From CAIYOL01 sp964494805 (GTDB taxonomy: Bacteria; Planctomycetota; Phycisphaerae; Sedimentisphaerales; Anaerobacaceae): 64,000 bases of DNA. The notes below the pieces were generated by a model that saw only the letters and a list, made by a program, of their open reading frames with translations, was not told where the DNA came from and made no database searches. Below, piece by piece: positions 62,004-64,000 of the stretch (positions are counted from its first letter, which is position 1; every line of letters begins with the position of its first letter). The position numbers and the translations under genes were made by a program. The stretch lies in the NCBI GenBank assembly GCA_964494805.1, contig CAZBST010000001.1, forward strand, positions 124,001-188,000, in the 5' to 3' direction.

Positions 62004-62504
62004 TCAATCCATCCGTTCCGGGTCTTCTGCCTCCGGCTGTTCTGATTGTTTTCGTTCCTTGTCTCTCGTTCCTCGTCCTTTGCCTGTTCGTTTTTGGGGT
62101 TTCGTTTCGCCGGCTGTCTGGGAAATAGAATCTGTTTTAATATCTTCGATTTGTCTATGCTCGGCACACAGAATCAAAGCTCGCATAATCCGGTCCGAGA
62201 GATGAATGTCCTTCTCGATGTCTTGCAGTTTGCTGCCCTCGGCCTTGAAATAACAAAGGATATACGTTCCTTTGCCTTTGCCGTTAATTTCGTAGGCGAG
62301 CTTCCGGTCGTCCCATTTTTTTATCGAAACAATTTCAGCACTTGCCTTTTCTAATATACCTTTGATGGCTGCAGTGACCCCATCCCAGTCTGTTGTTGCT
62401 TCAGCCGAGTCGACAAGAAACATCGCCTCGTATAATTTGGGCTCGCCTTTTGCCTTTTTTTTGCGAGATGGCGCCTTTTTCTTATTCTCAATAACAGTAT
62501 CCAA
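62004..62504 (-). CDS. rpsF: Ribosomal protein S6 with both-end extensions
   Basis: 166 residues. The S6 fold spans about 23-115 (LYEAMFLVDSAEATTDWDG, then YEINGKGKGTYILCYFKAEG). A Lys-rich N-terminal leader of about 20 residues and a C-terminal basic/acidic tail of 45 (RTGKGRGTRDKERKQSEQ) are longer than in most S6. The start is TTG 62504 with a perfect AGGAGG 8 bases upstream, which decides the start. It begins the rpsF-ssb-rpsR-rplI-dnaB block. Confidence 0.92.
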   Translation of the reverse strand: MDTVIENKKKAPSRKKKAKGEPKLYEAMFLVDSAEATTDWDGVTAAIKGILEKASAEIVSIKKWDDRKLAYEINGKGKGTYILCYFKAEGSKLQDIEKDIHLSDRIMRALILCAEHRQIEDIKTDSISQTAGETKPQKRTGKGRGTRDKERKQSEQPEAEDPERMD

Positions 62505-62552
62505 ACCAAATACCTCCTGTTTCCCGCCTCAGCCGCGCTTGTTTTAGCGGGC

Positions 62553-63128
62553 CTATGGCGGATTAAACTTATTCATTGTCGCTCTTATTCCATATTCAAG
62601 CCAGCAAAGCACGGCGTCCCGTGCCTTGGTAATTGCCTTCTCCAGCAGCGGCTTGTCTGCCTCTGCTGGTTTGCCGAGAACATAATCATAAGCATCTTCT
62701 TCATTGCTTGGGCCGATGCCAATTCGCAATCGGCTTATGTTCTCCGTGCCGAGTTTCTCTATCACGTCAGCCAAACCATTGTGGCCGCCGGCCGAACCTT
62801 TCATCCTCAAACGAATCTTTCCCGGCGGCAACGCCATATCATCCAGCACCACGAGCAAATTACTCGACGCAACTTTGTAAAAACCCGTCGCCGTCGCAAC
62901 AACCTGGCCGCTGCAGTTCATAAACCGCATCGGTTTTAACAATATCAGTTTTTTTTCTGCAAATTCACCTGACCCTAAGCGGGCATTGAATCTTTTTTTT
63001 CTTACGTCTATCTTTAGCGCTTCTGCCAACGAATCTATTACTCTAAAACCGATATTGTGCCGCGTATTAACATACTTTTTGCCTGGGTTTCCCAGGCCGA
63101 CAACCATTCTAATCTCAGGCCCATCCAT
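62553..63128 (-). CDS. pth: Peptidyl-tRNA hydrolase
   Basis: 191 residues. VVGLGNPGKKYVNTRHNIGF (catalytic His), MNCSGQVV and DDMALPPGKIRLR with GSAGGHNGL are all canonical. It releases peptides from stalled peptidyl-tRNA. It starts immediately after the rplY stop, with no gap, as is usual for the rplY-pth pair. The last residues (NKFNPP) fall in a palindrome-like sequence. Confidence 0.95.
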   Translation of the reverse strand: MDGPEIRMVVGLGNPGKKYVNTRHNIGFRVIDSLAEALKIDVRKKRFNARLGSGEFAEKKLILLKPMRFMNCSGQVVATATGFYKVASSNLLVVLDDMALPPGKIRLRMKGSAGGHNGLADVIEKLGTENISRLRIGIGPSNEEDAYDYVLGKPAEADKPLLEKAITKARDAVLCWLEYGIRATMNKFNPP

Positions 63129-63809
63129 CTATTCTTTGGTTTTTTTGGTCTCTTCTTCCGGTTTCTCTTCTGCTTCCTCTTCCACTGCTTCTTCCTTGAC
63201 TTCGCCGATGACTTCAGGAGCAGCTGGCATTTCCTCTTCGAGTTCTTCGGTGGTCTTGGCGGCGGCAACCATGCTGCAGGTAACCAGCAGTGTTGTCGGT
63301 GCACTTACCAGCTTGACCCCGCTGGGTAGTTCTACATCACTGGCATGCAGCGTGTCACCAAGACCTATTTCTTTCACATTAACAACAATGACCTCAGGAA
63401 TATCAGTTACTTTACACTCAATTTCCAGACTGTTTGTATGCATCTCGATGACGCCTCCCTCATGTGTGCCTTTAGCCGTGCCCTTCAGCTCAACGGGAAC
63501 TGCTACTTGGACTGTCTCGGTTACATCGACCCTCATCAGGTCCACATGGATAATATCTCTGCCGAGATGGTCGTATTGCAGCTCCTTTACAATCATCTTT
63601 TCCTGCTTTTTGCCGATTTGCACATCCATCACCCGATGTCCGTGATGCAGCTCTTCGACCAGATTATGTGCATCAAGCGAAATAGACACCGGTTCTTCCT
63701 TGTGTCCATACACAATTGCGGGTATCCGGCCGCCCTTGCGTACTTTCGCCGCCTGGCTTGAGCCGGTCTGTTCTCGAATTTCTGCCTTTAACAACAAACT
63801 CTTTTCCAT
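63129..63809 (-). CDS. rplY: Ribosomal protein L25 / general stress protein Ctc (TL5 type)
   Basis: About 226 residues: an N-terminal L25 5S-rRNA-binding domain (residues 1-90; AEIREQTGSSQAAKVRKGGR), the C-terminal beta domain (VPVELKGTAKGTHEGGVIEM), and a long Glu-rich tail (EEEAEEKPEEETKKTKE). It is the long Ctc/TL5 form. ATG 63809 is 5 bases after AGAGG; GTG 63815 is in frame but less likely. The prs-rplY-pth order is widely conserved. Confidence 0.95.
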   Translation of the reverse strand: MEKSLLLKAEIREQTGSSQAAKVRKGGRIPAIVYGHKEEPVSISLDAHNLVEELHHGHRVMDVQIGKKQEKMIVKELQYDHLGRDIIHVDLMRVDVTETVQVAVPVELKGTAKGTHEGGVIEMHTNSLEIECKVTDIPEVIVVNVKEIGLGDTLHASDVELPSGVKLVSAPTTLLVTCSMVAAAKTTEELEEEMPAAPEVIGEVKEEAVEEEAEEKPEEETKKTKE

Positions 63810-63838
63810 AATCACCTCTGTCTAATTTAAATCTCAGC

Positions 63839-64000
63839 TCAAAATCCTTCGAATAGGTTGCTGACCGATTTATTCTTGTGAATTCTTTTTATCGCCTCGC
63901 CTAACATTGCAGAAACACTTAAAACCTTGATATTGCGCAGCTTCTTGGTTTTCTTATTCTGCGGTATGGTATCGGTAACCACCACCTCATCTATCGGCGC
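63839..64000 (-). CDS. prs: Ribose-phosphate pyrophosphokinase, C-terminal part (3' end only)
   Basis: 53 codons and a TGA are visible; the gene continues past the window end. The peptide (EVVVTDTIPQNKK, then KVLSVSAMLGEAIKRIH and SVSNLF) matches the C-terminus of Prs, which makes PRPP from ribose 5-phosphate and ATP. Its place before rplY-pth is the usual bacterial order. Confidence 0.92.
   Translation of the reverse strand, partial: APIDEVVVTDTIPQNKKTKKLRNIKVLSVSAMLGEAIKRIHKNKSVSNLFEGF

Overview
This window reads as chromosome from a diderm, LPS-making bacterium with mixed GC (near 50 % in most genes, much lower in one island). lpxA, lpxD, a fused lpxC-fabZ, bamA, an OmpH/Skp chaperone, many signal peptides and a lipoprotein show the outer membrane. 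The fused LpxC-FabZ, secreted metalloprotease and subtilase, split coaB/coaC and gene order together suggest a planctomycete-type organism, perhaps Phycisphaerae. That placement is inference; no rRNA gene is present to test it. I found no rRNA, tRNA, CRISPR array, transposase or prophage.

Layout. 1-2 kb: end of a YbbR-like protein and a CstA carbon-starvation transporter. 2-6 kb: der, then an unrecognised three-gene module (lipoprotein, small helical protein, two-TM protein). 6.2-9.25 kb: a 21-bp tandem repeat, a zinc-ribbon/PH-domain protein, and an operon of four paralogous four-TM proteins ending in a small XRE regulator, with a palindrome over its promoter. 9.4-16.7 kb: secreted esterase, ogt, then a forward run of housekeeping genes (pheA, tpiA, secG, yicC, gmk, rpoZ, coaC, coaB). 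16.7-28.3 kb: mainly reverse genes (pyrE, purB, an aldo/keto reductase, M50 protease, trxB, a PilZ protein, pssA, psd, ilvN, ilvB). ilvB has a clear promoter and a leader of about 218 nt full of hairpins.

28.4-36.1 kb is accessory: a DUF5684-like membrane protein, an archaemetzincin-like protease, a heavy-metal-binding protein, a secreted subtilase, an OmpR-type two-component pair and a PepSY-like protein whose promoter carries an 11-bp-period direct repeat. 36.2-40.7 kb is a small defence-like island: a fused nucleotidyltransferase-HEPN protein, an AT-rich single-chain restriction-modification enzyme, and about 800 bp of hairpin-rich non-coding DNA. 40.7-48.8 kb: a NifU-like protein, two tandem GT-C glycosyltransferases sharing a perfectly identical 1,120-bp tract, mtnA and uvrA.

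48.9-64 kb: a ceramidase-like protein overlapping endonuclease V, then a long reverse run: cyclophilin, Gfo/Idh oxidoreductase, lpxA, lpxC-fabZ, lpxD, ompH, bamA, dnaB, rplI, rpsR, ssb, rpsF, pth, rplY and the end of prs. It joins envelope biogenesis directly to the ribosome/replication cluster.

The best candidates for something undescribed are the ilvB leader RNA, the XRE plus four-paralogue operon, the 3.6-5.9 kb module, the heptad-encoding 21-bp repeat and the conversion tract in the duplicated glycosyltransferases.
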